DNA from: Streptomyces sp. YIM 121038
GTDB lineage: Bacteria > Actinomycetota > Actinomycetes > Streptomycetales > Streptomycetaceae
Assembly (NCBI RefSeq): GCF_006088715.1
Contig: NZ_CP030771.1
Location: 9,236,001-9,300,000, forward strand
Direction of reading: 5' to 3'
DNA: 64,000 nt
Shown: positions 17,223-29,304 of the stretch, piece after piece
Numbering within the stretch: the stretch's first letter is position 1
How the letters are laid out: each line of letters opens with the position of its first letter
Notes under the pieces: model-generated
Told to the model about the DNA's origin: nothing
What the model saw: only the letters and a program-made list of their open reading frames with translations
Databases searched by the model: none
Program-made: the position numbers and the translations under genes

Positions 17223-18157
17223 GCACCACCGGCCGGGACCTGACCCGACGACTGAGGCTGCTCCTTGCCCTCGGGGCCGCCACCACGTTCGTGCTGTTCC
17301 TCGCCTACCGGGGCGTGCACGACGACACCGTGCCGTTGTCGTCGTCGAGCACCCCCGGGATCCTGGCCGTCGACACCGCGCGGAGCGCGATGCGCAAGGC
17401 CCACGGGGTGGTCGGTGACAGTGGGCCGGAGGGCGACAAGAGCGGCGAGTTCCAGACCCAGATCTCGGTCGCCCACCAGAGCCTCGCGCTCGCCGCCTCG
17501 GAGAACGTCACCGGCCTGGAGGGCCGCCAGGACCTGCAGACCATCACCGGTCTGATCGCCGTCTACTCCGGCTGGGTGGAGCGCTGGGGCCAGGAGCCGG
17601 ACAACTCGCCGTTGCGCGCGGCCTATTTGTTCTACGCCGAACAGGCGCTCGGCCTCCAGGCCGGACCCGGCTCCGACGCGGACATCATGAGCCGCCTCGA
17701 CGCCCTGCGCGGCCGACAGCTCGACGAGGCCGGACAGCAGGCGGCCTTCCCGTGGCAGCTGTGGCTCGGCTGGAGCACGGTCGCCGTGCTGTACGTCGCG
17801 CTGTGCGCCGCGCTCTTCGAGACCCAGCGGTACCTGCGGCGTCGCTTCCGGCGGCCGGTTCAGGTGCGGCTGCTCGCCGCGACCGTCGTGTGCGCGGTCG
17901 GCGTACCGCTCCTGGCATGGGTCACCGTCGCGGCGCACGACGCGATGACCGACTCCGTCGCCGGGATCCGCGTGCCGAAGGACGACCCGGACGACATCCC
18001 CAGGGTCGCGGAGCAGGTGCAGGACGCGATGACGCACGCCGGGCTGTGGGCGTCGCTGTCCGACTGGGTACTGGTGGGAGGGGCCGTGGTGATGGCGTTG
18101 ACGGCGTGGGGGCTGTGGCCGCGGATCGCCGAGTACCGGTTCAGGGCACCGCGATGA
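17219..18157 (+). CDS. GlnX-like four-segment membrane protein
   Basis: A 312-residue integral membrane protein: a first segment at about residues 12-30, an extracytoplasmic helical region to about 178, then segments near 180-200, 216-238 and 280-300, with a short second outside loop (VAAHDAMTDSVAGIRVPKDD). I recognise no enzymatic motif. The order kinase, membrane protein, binding protein parallels the mycobacterial pknG-glnH-glnX locus, where GlnX carries the signal from outside to the kinase. The GTG start and the ATGA overlap with the next gene couple it into the operon. Homology to GlnX is inferred from topology and context, not from clear sequence identity. Confidence 0.65.
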   Translation: MSTTGRDLTRRLRLLLALGAATTFVLFLAYRGVHDDTVPLSSSSTPGILAVDTARSAMRKAHGVVGDSGPEGDKSGEFQTQISVAHQSLALAASENVTGLEGRQDLQTITGLIAVYSGWVERWGQEPDNSPLRAAYLFYAEQALGLQAGPGSDADIMSRLDALRGRQLDEAGQQAAFPWQLWLGWSTVAVLYVALCAALFETQRYLRRRFRRPVQVRLLAATVVCAVGVPLLAWVTVAAHDAMTDSVAGIRVPKDDPDDIPRVAEQVQDAMTHAGLWASLSDWVLVGGAVVMALTAWGLWPRIAEYRFRAPR

Positions 18158-19395
18158 GGGCCGGGACGAGCGCCGGGACGAGCGCCGTGCCGCGCCGTTC
18201 CCGTCGCCGCACCCTCGCCGTCTTCGCCGTCTGTCTGGTCCTGCTCGGCGCGGGGGTGGTCGCCGGGGTGCGCTGGGCCCGGGAGGCGACGGGCTCGGTC
18301 ACCCTGCTCGCCAACTGGAGCGGCGCGGAGCGCGAGCACTTTCAGGAGAAGGTCATCGAGCCGTTCGAGGAGAAGTACCGGATCGACGTCGTCTACCAGG
18401 GCAGTTCCGCGCTGAGCCAGGTGCTCGCCGCTGACGTGGCGGCCGGGAACCCACCCGACGTGGCGATCCTGCCGGGGCCGGGCGAACTGCTGTCCTACGC
18501 GGCCGACGGCAGGCTTCAGTCCTTGGACGGGCTGTTCGACCCCCGGCAGTACGACCGCATCTGGGCGCCCGAGGTGACGATCCCCGGCCGGGGCGGCCAC
18601 ACCTACTGGCTCCCCGTCAAGACCGGCCTCAAGAGCATGGTGTGGTACGCGGGAGAGAGGCCCGGCAGACGGTCGGCGGGCACGCCCGGGCGGTGGTGCC
18701 TGGGCATGGAGTCCGGCGCGACCTCCGGCTGGCCGGGCACCGACTGGGTGGAGGACATCCTGCTCCAGCAGGCCGGGCCCCGGGTGTACGAGGACTGGGC
18801 CAAGGGCGAACTCCCCTGGACCGACGGCGCCGTACGCAAGGCCTGGACCACCTTCGGCGAACTGGTCGGCGCCGGCCGGAACCGCCGTGTCGAGCGGGCC
18901 CTGACCACCGGCTTCGGCGCGGACTGCGCCCCCGGCCGGCTGGAGCACCAGGGCTCCTTCCGCGCCGCCCACTGGCACCGGGCGGGCGGCGACTACGTCC
19001 ACTCCGCCGCGATCGTCCCCGACGCGGGCCCGGACGCCGGGGCCCGGGAGGTGTCCGGCGACCTCGCGACCCTGCTCAACCGCTCGCCGGAGGCCGAACA
19101 GTTCATCCGCTACCTGGCCGACCCCGGCACGGCGCTGCCGGAGTACACCGCCAACAAGGAGGCCGCGCCGGACGGTGGCCGGGACAGCGTGGCGCGGAAG
19201 ATCGGCGAGGACCTGCGCACACCGGGGGAGCCCCGCTGCTGGGACGCCTCCGACCTCATGCCCCGCACCACCCGTGACGCCTTCCACCAGGCGGTGCTGC
19301 GCTTCCTCGTCGCCCCGAGGCAACTGGACGCCCGTCTGACGGAACTGGAGGCGGCACGCACCGGACAGGACCTGCCGGTGTGCGGTGGCGGGTGA
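18154..19395 (+). CDS. Membrane-anchored extracellular solute-binding protein
   Basis: A 413-residue protein with an Arg-rich N-terminus and one hydrophobic segment (LAVFAVCLVLLGAGVVAGV). It is probably an uncleaved anchor, since no lipobox cysteine follows. The rest has the fold signature of carbohydrate- or amino-acid-type family 1 binding proteins: VTLLANWSGAEREHFQEKVIEPFEEKY, then GNPPDVAILPGPGELLSYA. It has no transporter partner, and the neighbours are a membrane protein and a kinase. A sensing role like that of mycobacterial GlnH is therefore more likely than import. It is the last gene of the island, followed by a hairpin. Confidence 0.75.
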   Translation: MRAGTSAGTSAVPRRSRRRTLAVFAVCLVLLGAGVVAGVRWAREATGSVTLLANWSGAEREHFQEKVIEPFEEKYRIDVVYQGSSALSQVLAADVAAGNPPDVAILPGPGELLSYAADGRLQSLDGLFDPRQYDRIWAPEVTIPGRGGHTYWLPVKTGLKSMVWYAGERPGRRSAGTPGRWCLGMESGATSGWPGTDWVEDILLQQAGPRVYEDWAKGELPWTDGAVRKAWTTFGELVGAGRNRRVERALTTGFGADCAPGRLEHQGSFRAAHWHRAGGDYVHSAAIVPDAGPDAGAREVSGDLATLLNRSPEAEQFIRYLADPGTALPEYTANKEAAPDGGRDSVARKIGEDLRTPGEPRCWDASDLMPRTTRDAFHQAVLRFLVAPRQLDARLTELEAARTGQDLPVCGGG

Positions 19396-19396
19396 C

Positions 19397-19417
19397 CCCC
19401 GTCCTTTGCGGACGGGG
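19397..19417 (+). terminator. Hairpin terminator after the sensor island
   Basis: CCCCGTCC, loop TTTGC, GGACGGGG: a perfect 8-bp stem starting two bases after the stop of the binding-protein gene. There is no U-tract, which is common in Streptomyces. Confidence 0.6.
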
Positions 19418-19475
19418 CTGGAGCCGCACGCCTCCGGGGCGGTGGACGGGTCCCGTCGTCGCTCTTCCCCCTTAC

Positions 19476-19489
19476 TGGAACACGTTCTA
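19476..19489 (+). promoter_or_regulatory. KstR-type operator-like motif
   Basis: TGGAACACGTTCTA fits the KstR consensus TNNAACNNGTTNNA at every defined position. It lies 91 bases before the GTG of an acyl-CoA dehydrogenase, the type of gene KstR-family TetR repressors control in mycobacteria and rhodococci. The regulator itself is not next to it. Confidence 0.55.
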
Positions 19490-19579
19490 CTGTGGCCGCC
19501 GTCAAGCCGGGCCGCCGCCGTGCGGTGGCGCCGGTGGCGGCGTCAGGGCCGCCTCGGCAACGGACCGCAAGGAGGGGCC

Positions 19580-20770
19580 GTGCACCTCGCATACACGCCC
19601 GCGCAGCAGCGACTGCGCGCCGAACTGCGTACGTACTTCGCCGAGCTCGTGCCCGACCACGCGAGCGCCCGGTTCGGCGACCGCGCCGCGCAGAAGCGGT
19701 TCTACCGCGAGACGATCCGCCGCCTCGGCGCCGACCGCTGGCTCGGCGTGGGCTGGCCCGAGGAGTACGGCGGGCGCGGGCTCACGCCCATGGAGCAGTT
19801 CATCTTCTTCGACGAGGCGGCCCAGGCCGGAGTCCCGCTGCCGCTGATGGCGCTGAACACCGTCGGCCCGACCCTCATGCGCTACGGCACCGCCGAGCAG
19901 AAGGCGTACTTCCTGCCGAAGATCCTCTCCGGCGAGATCGACTTCGCCATCGGCTACAGCGAGCCCGACGCGGGCACCGACCTCGCCTCGCTCAGGACGC
20001 GGGCGGTGCGCGAGGGCGACGAGACCACCGGCCACTACACGGTCAACGGGCAGAAGATCTGGACGACCAACGGCGACACCGCCGACTGGGTGTGGCTCGC
20101 CGTGCGCACCGATCCGGACGCGCCGCCGCACCAGGGCATCTCCATGCTCCTCGTACCGACGACCGACCCCGGCTACTCCTGCACCGTCATCAGCACCCTC
20201 GCCGGGCACGACACCACGGCTAGCTACTACGAGAACGTCCGGGTGCCCGCGGGGCACCGCGTCGGCGAGGAGAACAAGGGCTGGCGGCTCATCACCAACC
20301 AGCTCAACCACGAGCGCGTCACGCTCGCCGCGCACGGCACCATGGCGATCCGCGCCCTGCACGACGTGCGCCACTGGGCCGCGGGCACCAAGCTCGCCGA
20401 CGGCCGCCGCGTCATCGACCTGCCCTGGGTGCGCAGCCGCCTGGCACGGACCCATCTGAAGCTGGACGCGATGAAGCTCCTCAACTGGCAGATGGTGCAC
20501 GCGGTCCAGGACGGCACGCTCACCCCGCAGGACGCCTCCGCCGTCAAGGTCTACGGTTCGGAGGCGCGCCGCGACGCCTACGCCTGGCTGATGGAGGTCG
20601 TGGGCGCCCCGGGCGCCCTGAAGGAGGGCTCCGCGGGCGCGGTCCTTCAGGGCGAACTGGAGCGCGGCTACCGCTCCGCGGTCATCTTCACCTTCGGCGG
20701 CGGCAACAACGAGATCCAGCGCGAGATCATCTCGTGGATCGGCCTGGGCATGCCCCGGGTGCGCCGCTGA
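19580..20770 (+). CDS. Acyl-CoA dehydrogenase
   Basis: A 396-residue FAD enzyme of fatty acid or sterol side-chain beta-oxidation. It shows the family motifs FAIGYSEPDAGTDLASL (FAD and substrate binding), YTVNGQKIWTTNGDTADW, and a C-terminal helical domain ending FTFGGGNNEIQREIISWIGLGMPR. The GTG start at 19580 has a perfect AAGGAGG; the frame upstream of it is not protein-like. It stands alone on this strand between the sensor island and a convergent AraC gene. Together with the upstream KstR-like motif, a role in sterol or branched acyl-CoA oxidation is suggested but not shown. Such enzymes can be heterotetramers with a second subunit, and none is adjacent. Confidence 0.88.
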   Translation: MHLAYTPAQQRLRAELRTYFAELVPDHASARFGDRAAQKRFYRETIRRLGADRWLGVGWPEEYGGRGLTPMEQFIFFDEAAQAGVPLPLMALNTVGPTLMRYGTAEQKAYFLPKILSGEIDFAIGYSEPDAGTDLASLRTRAVREGDETTGHYTVNGQKIWTTNGDTADWVWLAVRTDPDAPPHQGISMLLVPTTDPGYSCTVISTLAGHDTTASYYENVRVPAGHRVGEENKGWRLITNQLNHERVTLAAHGTMAIRALHDVRHWAAGTKLADGRRVIDLPWVRSRLARTHLKLDAMKLLNWQMVHAVQDGTLTPQDASAVKVYGSEARRDAYAWLMEVVGAPGALKEGSAGAVLQGELERGYRSAVIFTFGGGNNEIQREIISWIGLGMPRVRR

Positions 20771-20789
20771 CCGGGCCGCCCGGAAGGCC

Positions 20790-21704
20790 TCAGGCCTGTT
20801 CCGAGCGGAACGTCGCCGGGGTCCACCCGGTGTGCTGCTGGAAGAACTTCGAGAAGTTCGCCGAGTCCGCGAAGCCGACGGCCGCGCCGATGCGGCCCAC
20901 CGGCAGGTCGGTGTGGGCGAGCAGGCGCTGGGCCTCCAGGATCACGCGGCGGTCGATGAAGCCCTTCGGGGTCTGGCCGGTGGCGGCGCGCACGGCGCGC
21001 ACGAGCGTGCGGCGCGAGTAACCGAGCTCGTCGGCGTAGGCGCTGACGCTGTGGTTGGTCGTGAAGCCCTGCTCGACCGCCGTGCGGAACCGGGTGAACG
21101 TGGTGTCCGGCTGCGGCCTGCACTCGTCCGCCGCGGCCTGCGCGGAGACGTGCGCCACCCGCAGCATGAGGGCCGTGAGGGAGTGCCTGAGGACCGAGGT
21201 GTGCAGGCTCGGCGGCAGCGTCGCCGTGTCCAGGTACTCGCGCTGCAACTGCTCCAGGGAGGCGTCGATCGCGGCGCGCTGGGCCCCGTCCGGACGCAGC
21301 AGCGGCGGGCGGTCGTAGCGGTACAGGCCGGTCGCCTCCACGGTCGCGCGCGGCAGGAAGCCGGGCTGCATGGTGAGCGCGGTGCCCACGTACCGGTCGG
21401 TCGCCGAGAAGCTGTGCACCTGGCCGGGTCTGATCCACAGGACGTCGCCCGCGCCGACCGCGTACTCCGCGAAGTCGATGGTGTGGCGGACCGGGCCCTC
21501 GCGGAAGAAGAGCAGCACGTGGAAGTCGATGCGGTGCACGCGCCGCGACAGGCCCACGCCGCCCGCCCAGGGGCCGTCGGTGCCCATCGGACCGATCTGC
21601 ATGCCGACCCCGGACACGCTCGCGCTCGGGTCGAAGGGGTAGGTACGGATGTGCTCCGCGGCTCCCAGATGTGCGCTCGTCCGTGCGCCGCCCCGCTCCG
21701 TCAT
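20790..21704 (-). CDS. AraC family transcriptional regulator
   Basis: A 304-residue regulator with an N-terminal cupin-like sensor domain (HVLLFFREGPVRHTIDF, YAVGAGDVLWIRPGQVHSF) and a C-terminal double helix-turn-helix (VSAYADELGYSRRTLVRAVRAATGQTPKGFIDRR, then VGRIGAAVGFADSANFSKFFQQHTGWTPATFR). ATG 21704 is preceded by AAGGA; the frame also allows TTG at 21722. It is divergent from the pentose-phosphate operon with 205 bp between starts, so control of that operon or of itself is possible. The inducer is unknown. Confidence 0.85.
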   Translation of the reverse strand: MTERGGARTSAHLGAAEHIRTYPFDPSASVSGVGMQIGPMGTDGPWAGGVGLSRRVHRIDFHVLLFFREGPVRHTIDFAEYAVGAGDVLWIRPGQVHSFSATDRYVGTALTMQPGFLPRATVEATGLYRYDRPPLLRPDGAQRAAIDASLEQLQREYLDTATLPPSLHTSVLRHSLTALMLRVAHVSAQAAADECRPQPDTTFTRFRTAVEQGFTTNHSVSAYADELGYSRRTLVRAVRAATGQTPKGFIDRRVILEAQRLLAHTDLPVGRIGAAVGFADSANFSKFFQQHTGWTPATFRSEQA

Positions 21705-21859
21705 CCACTGTCCTTGGCTCAAAGGGGCCTCACGGAGACCCCGACCGCTGTGCGTGTCCCATTTTCACCCAACGCTGGCACGGGGGCACCTACCTCGCCA
21801 AAAGTATGACCTTTACCTTCGTAGATGGCTCGACCAGGGGCTTTGGTCCTCGGCGGGTA

Positions 21860-21873
21860 GTGCCTTCGGGCAC
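21860..21873 (+). other. UUCG-capped hairpin in the tkt leader
   Basis: GTGCC-TTCG-GGCAC, a 5-bp stem with the very stable UUCG tetraloop, lies 36 bases before the tkt start. It could stabilise the 5' end of the mRNA. No clear -35/-10 pair was found between 21723 and 21860. Confidence 0.35.
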
Positions 21874-21909
21874 GAAAGACGACTCACGGATGCGAAGGAA
21901 TTCAGACAG

Positions 21910-23994
<2,085 letters not shown>

Positions 23995-24031
23995 TCACTA
24001 CGCAGCACGTACGCGAAAGAAGATGAAGAAC

Positions 24032-25177
24032 ATGAGCAACGCCGTACCCACCTCGCAGCCCCTGCGGGCCCTGTCCGACGCGGGCGTCTCCATCTGGCTG
24101 GACGACCTGTCCCGCAAGCGCATCGAGTCCGGTGACCTCGCCGACGTCGTGGCGCACGGCCACGTCGTGGGCGTCACCACCAACCCCTCGATCTTCCAGG
24201 CCGCCATCGGCTCCGGCGAGGGCTACGAGGACCAGCTCGCCGACCTGGCCGTCCGCGGCGTCACCGTCGACGAGGCCGTCCGCATGATGACCACGGCCGA
24301 CGTCCGCGCCGCCGCCGACGTCCTGCGCCCCGTGTACGACGCGACGGGCGGCCGCGACGGCCGCGTGTCGATCGAGGTCGACCCGCGCCTCGCGCACCGG
24401 ACGGAGGCCACCGTCGCCGAGGCCAAGCAGCTGGCCTGGCTCGTCGACCGGCCGAACGTCATGATCAAGATCCCGGCGACCACGGCGGGCCTCCCGGCGA
24501 TCACCGAGGTCATCGGCCTCGGCATCAGCGTCAACGTGACGCTGATCTTCTCCCTGGAGCGCTACCGCGCCGTCATGGACGCGTACCTCAAGGGACTGGA
24601 GCTCGCCCACGAGCGCGGCCACGACCTCGCCACGATCCACTCCGTCGCCTCCTTCTTCGTCTCGCGCGTCGACTCCGAGATCGACAAGCGCCTCGACCGG
24701 ATCGGCACGGACGCGGCGAAGGAGCTGAAGGGCAGGGCCGCCCTCGCCAACGCCCGCCTCGCGTACGAGGCCTACGAGGAGGTCTTCGCCGCCGCGCGCG
24801 CCGGCGTCCTGGCGGCCGCGGGCGCCCACAAGCAGCGCCCCCTGTGGGCCTCGACCGGCGTCAAGGACCCGGCGTACAAGGACACCCTGTACGTCGACGA
24901 GCTGGTCGCGCCGGGCACGGTCAACACCATGCCGGAGGCCACGCTGAAGGCCGCCGCCGACCGCGGCGAGATCACCGGCGACACGGTGACCGGCGGCTAC
25001 GAGCAGGCCCGCGCCGACCTGAAGGCCGTCGACGCCCTCGGCATCTCCTACGACGAGGTCGTGCAGCAGCTGGAGGACGAGGGCGTGGCCAAGTTCGCGG
25101 TCGCCTGGAACGACCTCCTCGGCACCGTCGGCACCCGTCTGCAGGGCCTGCGCGGCCAGGGAGTTGAGTCCAAGTGA
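24032..25177 (+). CDS. tal: Transaldolase
   Basis: A 381-residue actinobacterial-type transaldolase that transfers a dihydroxyacetone unit in the non-oxidative pentose phosphate pathway. The N-terminal [17 protein letters not shown] and [12 protein letters not shown] are typical. The Schiff-base lysine lies in [16 protein letters not shown], and [10 protein letters not shown] is also conserved. The ATG at 24032 is chosen; an ATG three codons upstream is possible. The stop overlaps the zwf GTG. Confidence 0.94.
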   Translation: MSNAVPTSQPLRALSDAGVSIWLDDLSRKRIESGDLADVVAHGHVVGVTTNPSIFQAAIGSGEGYEDQLADLAVRGVTVDEAVRMMTTADVRAAADVLRPVYDATGGRDGRVSIEVDPRLAHRTEATVAEAKQLAWLVDRPNVMIKIPATTAGLPAITEVIGLGISVNVTLIFSLERYRAVMDAYLKGLELAHERGHDLATIHSVASFFVSRVDSEIDKRLDRIGTDAAKELKGRAALANARLAYEAYEEVFAAARAGVLAAAGAHKQRPLWASTGVKDPAYKDTLYVDELVAPGTVNTMPEATLKAAADRGEITGDTVTGGYEQARADLKAVDALGISYDEVVQQLEDEGVAKFAVAWNDLLGTVGTRLQGLRGQGVESK

Positions 25178-26709
25178 GCCCCAGCAGTACGTGGCGCAAC
25201 CCGCTGCGTGACCCGCGCGACCGCCGCCTGCCGCGCATCGCGGGCCCCTCCGGGCTCGTCATCTTCGGCGTCACCGGCGACCTGTCCCGCAAGAAGCTGA
25301 TGCCCGCCGTCTACGACCTCGCCAACCGGGGGCTGCTCCCGCCGGGCTTCTCGCTCCTCGGCTTCGCCCGGCGCGAGTGGGAGGACCAGGACTTCGCCCA
25401 GGTCGTCCACGACTCGGTGCGCGAGCACGCGCGGACCCCGTTCCGCGAGGAGGTCTGGCAGCAGCTCGCCGACGGCATGCGCTTCATCCCCGGCGACTTC
25501 GACGACGACACCGCGTTCAAGCAGCTGCGCGACGCCGTCGACGAGCTCGACGAGAAGCGCGGCACCAGCGGCAACTACGCCTTCTACCTCTCCGTGCCGC
25601 CGAAGTTCTTCCCGAAGGTCGTCCGGCAGCTCAAGAAGCACGGCCTCGCCGACGCGCCCGAGGGCTCCTGGCGGCGCGCCGTCATCGAGAAGCCCTTCGG
25701 CCACGACATCACGTCGGCCAAGGAGCTCAACGCGATCGTCCACGACGTGTTCGCGCCCGAGCAGGTCTTCCGCATCGACCACTACCTCGGCAAGGAGACC
25801 GTCCAGAACATCCTGGCCCTCCGCTTCGCCAACCAGATGTACGAACCCATCTGGAACCGGAGTTACGTCGACCACGTGCAGATCACCATGGCCGAGGACA
25901 TCGGCATCGGCGGCCGCGCGGGCTACTACGACGGCATCGGCGCCGCCCGTGACGTCATCCAGAACCACCTGCTCCAGCTCATGGCCCTGACCGCCATGGA
26001 GGAGCCCGCCGCCTTCGACGCCGAGTCGCTCGTCCTGGAGAAGCTCAAGGTCCTCAAATCCGTACGCGTTCCGGCCGACTTGGACCGGCACACCGTGCGC
26101 GCCCAGTACGCCGAGGGCTGGCAGGGCGGCGAGAAGGTCAAGGGCTACCTCCAGGAAGACGGCATCGCCCCCACCTCGAAGACGGACACCTACGCGGCCG
26201 TCAAGCTGGAGATCGACAACCGCCGCTGGGCGGGCGTGCCGTTCTACCTGCGCACCGGCAAGCGCCTCGGCCGCCGCGTCACGGAGATCGCGGTCGTCTT
26301 CCAGCGCGCCCCGCACTCCCCGTTCGACGGAGCCGCCACCGAAGAGCTCGGCCAGAACGCGATCGTCATCCGGGTGCAGCCGGACGAGGGCATGACCGTA
26401 CGCTTCGGATCCAAGGTCCCGGGTACGTCGATGGAGATCCGCGACGTGTCGATGGACTTCGCGTACGGCGAGTCGTTCACGGAATCCAGCCCGGAGGCCT
26501 ACGAACGGCTGATCCTGGACGTCCTGCTGGGCGACGCCAACCTCTTCCCGCGCACGGAGGAGGTCGAGGAGTCCTGGCGCATCCTCGACCCCATCGAGGG
26601 GCACTGGGACAACCATGGCAAGCCCGCAAGGTACCCGGCCGGTACGTGGGGCCCGGCCGAAGCGGACGAAATGCTCGCACGAGACGGACGGAGCTGGCGC
26701 AGGCCATGA
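25174..26709 (+). CDS. zwf: Glucose-6-phosphate 1-dehydrogenase
   Basis: A 511-residue enzyme that oxidises glucose 6-phosphate to 6-phosphogluconolactone, making NADPH. It has the dinucleotide loop [14 protein letters not shown], the active-site RIDHYLGKE and the substrate-binding EKPFGHD. The GTG start overlaps the tal stop (GTGA), and the stop overlaps the opcA ATG. In actinobacteria this enzyme is modulated by OpcA, encoded next. In an antibiotic producer, NADPH from this step feeds secondary metabolism. Confidence 0.95.
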   Translation: MSPSSTWRNPLRDPRDRRLPRIAGPSGLVIFGVTGDLSRKKLMPAVYDLANRGLLPPGFSLLGFARREWEDQDFAQVVHDSVREHARTPFREEVWQQLADGMRFIPGDFDDDTAFKQLRDAVDELDEKRGTSGNYAFYLSVPPKFFPKVVRQLKKHGLADAPEGSWRRAVIEKPFGHDITSAKELNAIVHDVFAPEQVFRIDHYLGKETVQNILALRFANQMYEPIWNRSYVDHVQITMAEDIGIGGRAGYYDGIGAARDVIQNHLLQLMALTAMEEPAAFDAESLVLEKLKVLKSVRVPADLDRHTVRAQYAEGWQGGEKVKGYLQEDGIAPTSKTDTYAAVKLEIDNRRWAGVPFYLRTGKRLGRRVTEIAVVFQRAPHSPFDGAATEELGQNAIVIRVQPDEGMTVRFGSKVPGTSMEIRDVSMDFAYGESFTESSPEAYERLILDVLLGDANLFPRTEEVEESWRILDPIEGHWDNHGKPARYPAGTWGPAEADEMLARDGRSWRRP

Positions 26710-27647
26710 AGATCGACCTGACCGACACCACGGCAAGCAAGGTGAACAAGGCGCTCGTCGAAGGGCGCCGCGCCATCGGGACCCCTGCCGTGGGCATGGT
26801 CCTCACGATGGTCATCGTCACCGACGAGGAGAACGCCTACGACGCCACCAAGGCGGCCCAGGAGGCGGCCCGCGAGCACCCCTCGCGCACCCTCGTCGTC
26901 ATCAAGCGCACCGCGCGCTCCCCGCGCGACCGCCAGGGCAACCGCCTCGACGCGGAGGTCCGGGTCGGCGCCGACGCGGGCACCGGCGAGACCGTGCTCC
27001 TGCGCCTGTACGGCGAGGTCGGCCAGCACGCCGACTCCGTCGTCCTGCCGCTGCTGCTCCCCGACGCCCCGGTCGTCGTGTGGTGGCCCGTCGACGCCCC
27101 GGACGAGCCCGCCAAGGACCCGCTCGGTGCCCTCGCCGCCCGCCGCATCACCGACGCGTACGCCGTCGAGGACCCGCTCGCCGCGCTCGCGGACCGCGCC
27201 AGGTCCTACGCGCCCGGCGACACCGACCTGGCCTGGACCCGGCTCACGCCGTGGCGCTCCATGCTGGCCGCGGCCCTCGACCAGGCCCGCGTCGACATCA
27301 CCTCGGCCGCCGTCGAGTCCGAGGCCGAGAACCCCAGCGCCGAGCTGCTCGCGCGCTGGCTCGGCGCCCGGCTCGGCGTGCCGGTCGAGCGCGTCACCAC
27401 TGCGGGGCCCGTCGTCACCGCGGTCCGCCTCGGCACGGCGAACGGAGAGATCCGCATCGACCGCCCCGAGGGCCCCCTCGCCACCCTGTCCCTGCCCGGC
27501 CAGCCCGAGCGCACCCTCGCCCTGAAGGTCCGCACGACCGCCGAGCTGATCGCCGAAGAGCTCCGCCGCCTCGACGCCGACGAGATGTACGCCGTCGCGC
27601 TGCACGGCGACGCCTCCGGCTCCAAGGAGTCCGTTCAACATGCCTGA
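26706..27647 (+). CDS. opcA: OpcA, glucose-6-phosphate dehydrogenase assembly protein
   Basis: A 313-residue protein of the OpcA family, which promotes assembly or redox control of glucose-6-phosphate dehydrogenase in actinobacteria and cyanobacteria. Conserved features are the N-terminal region after [17 protein letters not shown] and the segment [21 protein letters not shown]. It has an ATGA overlap with zwf and an 8-base overlap with pgi, so zwf, opcA and pgi are translationally linked. Confidence 0.92.
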   Translation: MKIDLTDTTASKVNKALVEGRRAIGTPAVGMVLTMVIVTDEENAYDATKAAQEAAREHPSRTLVVIKRTARSPRDRQGNRLDAEVRVGADAGTGETVLLRLYGEVGQHADSVVLPLLLPDAPVVVWWPVDAPDEPAKDPLGALAARRITDAYAVEDPLAALADRARSYAPGDTDLAWTRLTPWRSMLAAALDQARVDITSAAVESEAENPSAELLARWLGARLGVPVERVTTAGPVVTAVRLGTANGEIRIDRPEGPLATLSLPGQPERTLALKVRTTAELIAEELRRLDADEMYAVALHGDASGSKESVQHA

Positions 27648-29298
27648 CACCACGCCCCTGTTGACCCGGCGACCGCAGTGGGCCGCCCTTGAGGACCACC
27701 GCGCCAAGTCCGAGGGCACGCATCTGCGGGAGCTGTTCGCCGCTGACCCCGGCCGTGCCGAGCGCTACACGGCGCAGGTCGGCGATCTGCACATCGACTA
27801 TTCCAAGCACCTGATCACGGACGAGACCCTCGCGCTCTTGCGGGAACTGGCCGCCGCGACTGATGTGTTCGGGTTGCGGGATGCCATGTTCCGGGGCGAG
27901 AGGATCAATACGACGGAGGGGCGGGCGGTGCTGCACACGGCGCTGCGTGCCCCGGCGGATGCCGTGGTCGAGGTCGACGGTGAGGACGTGGTGGCGGGTG
28001 TGCACGCGGTGCTGGAGAAGATGGCGGCGTTCGCGGGGCAGGTCCGTTCGGGTGAGTGGAGGGGCCACACCGGCAAGCGGATCAAGAACGTGGTCAATGT
28101 GGGTATCGGGGGTTCCGACCTCGGTCCGGCGATGGCTTATGAGGCGTTGCGTGCTTATACCGACCGCGATGTGACGGTCCGTTTCGTGTCGAACGTGGAT
28201 GGTGCCGATCTGCACGAGGCCGTGCGGGATCTGGATGCGGCGGAGACGTTGTTCGTCATCGCGTCCAAGACGTTCACGACGATCGAGACGATCACCAATG
28301 CCGAGGCTGCCCGTTCCTGGCTCCTGGCGTCCCTTGGTGACGAGGCGGCCGTGGCCAGGCATTTCGTGGCGCTGTCGACGAATGCCGAGAAGGTGGCGGA
28401 CTTCGGTATCGACACGGCGAACATGTTCGGGTTCTGGGACTGGGTGGGGGGTCGTTACTCCTTCGATTCGGCGATCGGTCTGTCGTTGATGATCGCGGTC
28501 GGTGCGGATGCGTTCGGGGAGATGCTGGAGGGTTTCCGGCTGGTGGATGAGCATTTCCGTACGGCTCCGGCGGAGGCGAATGTGCCGTTGCTGCTCGGGC
28601 TGCTGGGTGTCTGGTACGGCAACTTCCATGACGCGCAGTCGCATGCGGTGCTGCCGTATTCGCATTACCTGTCGAAGTTCACGGCGTATCTGCAGCAGCT
28701 GGACATGGAGTCCAACGGCAAGTCCGTGACCCGGGACGGCAGGGCGGTGGAGTGGCAGACCGGTCCGGTGGTGTGGGGCACGCCCGGCACCAACGGCCAG
28801 CACGCGTACTACCAGCTGATTCACCAGGGTACGAAGCTCATTCCGGCGGACTTCATCGGCTTCGCGCGGCCGGTCGAGGAGCTGGGTGCGCTCGCGGGCC
28901 AGCACGATCTGCTGATGGCCAACTTCTTCGCGCAGACGCAGGCGCTGGCCTTCGGCAGGACGCCTGAGGAGGTGCGGGCCGAGGGGGTGGCGGAGGACCT
29001 GGTCGCGCACAAGACGTTCCGGGGCAACCATCCCACGACGACGATCCTCGCGCGGGAGCTGACGCCCTCGGTGCTCGGCCAGCTCATCGCGCTCTATGAG
29101 CACAAGGTGTTCGTCCAGGGCGCGGTCTGGAACATCGACTCCTTCGACCAGTGGGGCGTCGAGCTGGGCAAGGTCCTCGCCAAGCGCGTCGAACCCGCCC
29201 TGACCCAGGGCGCGGACGTCCCCGGCCTCGACCCGTCCACGACGGCCCTGGTCACGAAGTACCGCGCCCTGCGCGGGCGTACCCCGGAAGGTGTGTGA
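27640..29298 (+). CDS. pgi: Glucose-6-phosphate isomerase
   Basis: A 552-residue isomerase interconverting glucose 6-phosphate and fructose 6-phosphate, which lets the pathway run as a cycle with zwf and gnd. It has [19 protein letters not shown], the pgi signature [16 protein letters not shown], and the C-terminal [16 protein letters not shown]. From about 27860 to 28700 the codons shift to GGT, GAT, CGT, TTG, AAT and TAT, unlike both ends of the gene and all neighbours, while the protein stays normal. This suggests a recombined or foreign segment. Confidence 0.95.
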   Translation: MPDTTPLLTRRPQWAALEDHRAKSEGTHLRELFAADPGRAERYTAQVGDLHIDYSKHLITDETLALLRELAAATDVFGLRDAMFRGERINTTEGRAVLHTALRAPADAVVEVDGEDVVAGVHAVLEKMAAFAGQVRSGEWRGHTGKRIKNVVNVGIGGSDLGPAMAYEALRAYTDRDVTVRFVSNVDGADLHEAVRDLDAAETLFVIASKTFTTIETITNAEAARSWLLASLGDEAAVARHFVALSTNAEKVADFGIDTANMFGFWDWVGGRYSFDSAIGLSLMIAVGADAFGEMLEGFRLVDEHFRTAPAEANVPLLLGLLGVWYGNFHDAQSHAVLPYSHYLSKFTAYLQQLDMESNGKSVTRDGRAVEWQTGPVVWGTPGTNGQHAYYQLIHQGTKLIPADFIGFARPVEELGALAGQHDLLMANFFAQTQALAFGRTPEEVRAEGVAEDLVAHKTFRGNHPTTTILARELTPSVLGQLIALYEHKVFVQGAVWNIDSFDQWGVELGKVLAKRVEPALTQGADVPGLDPSTTALVTKYRALRGRTPEGV

Positions 29299-29304
29299 AC
29301 CGAC

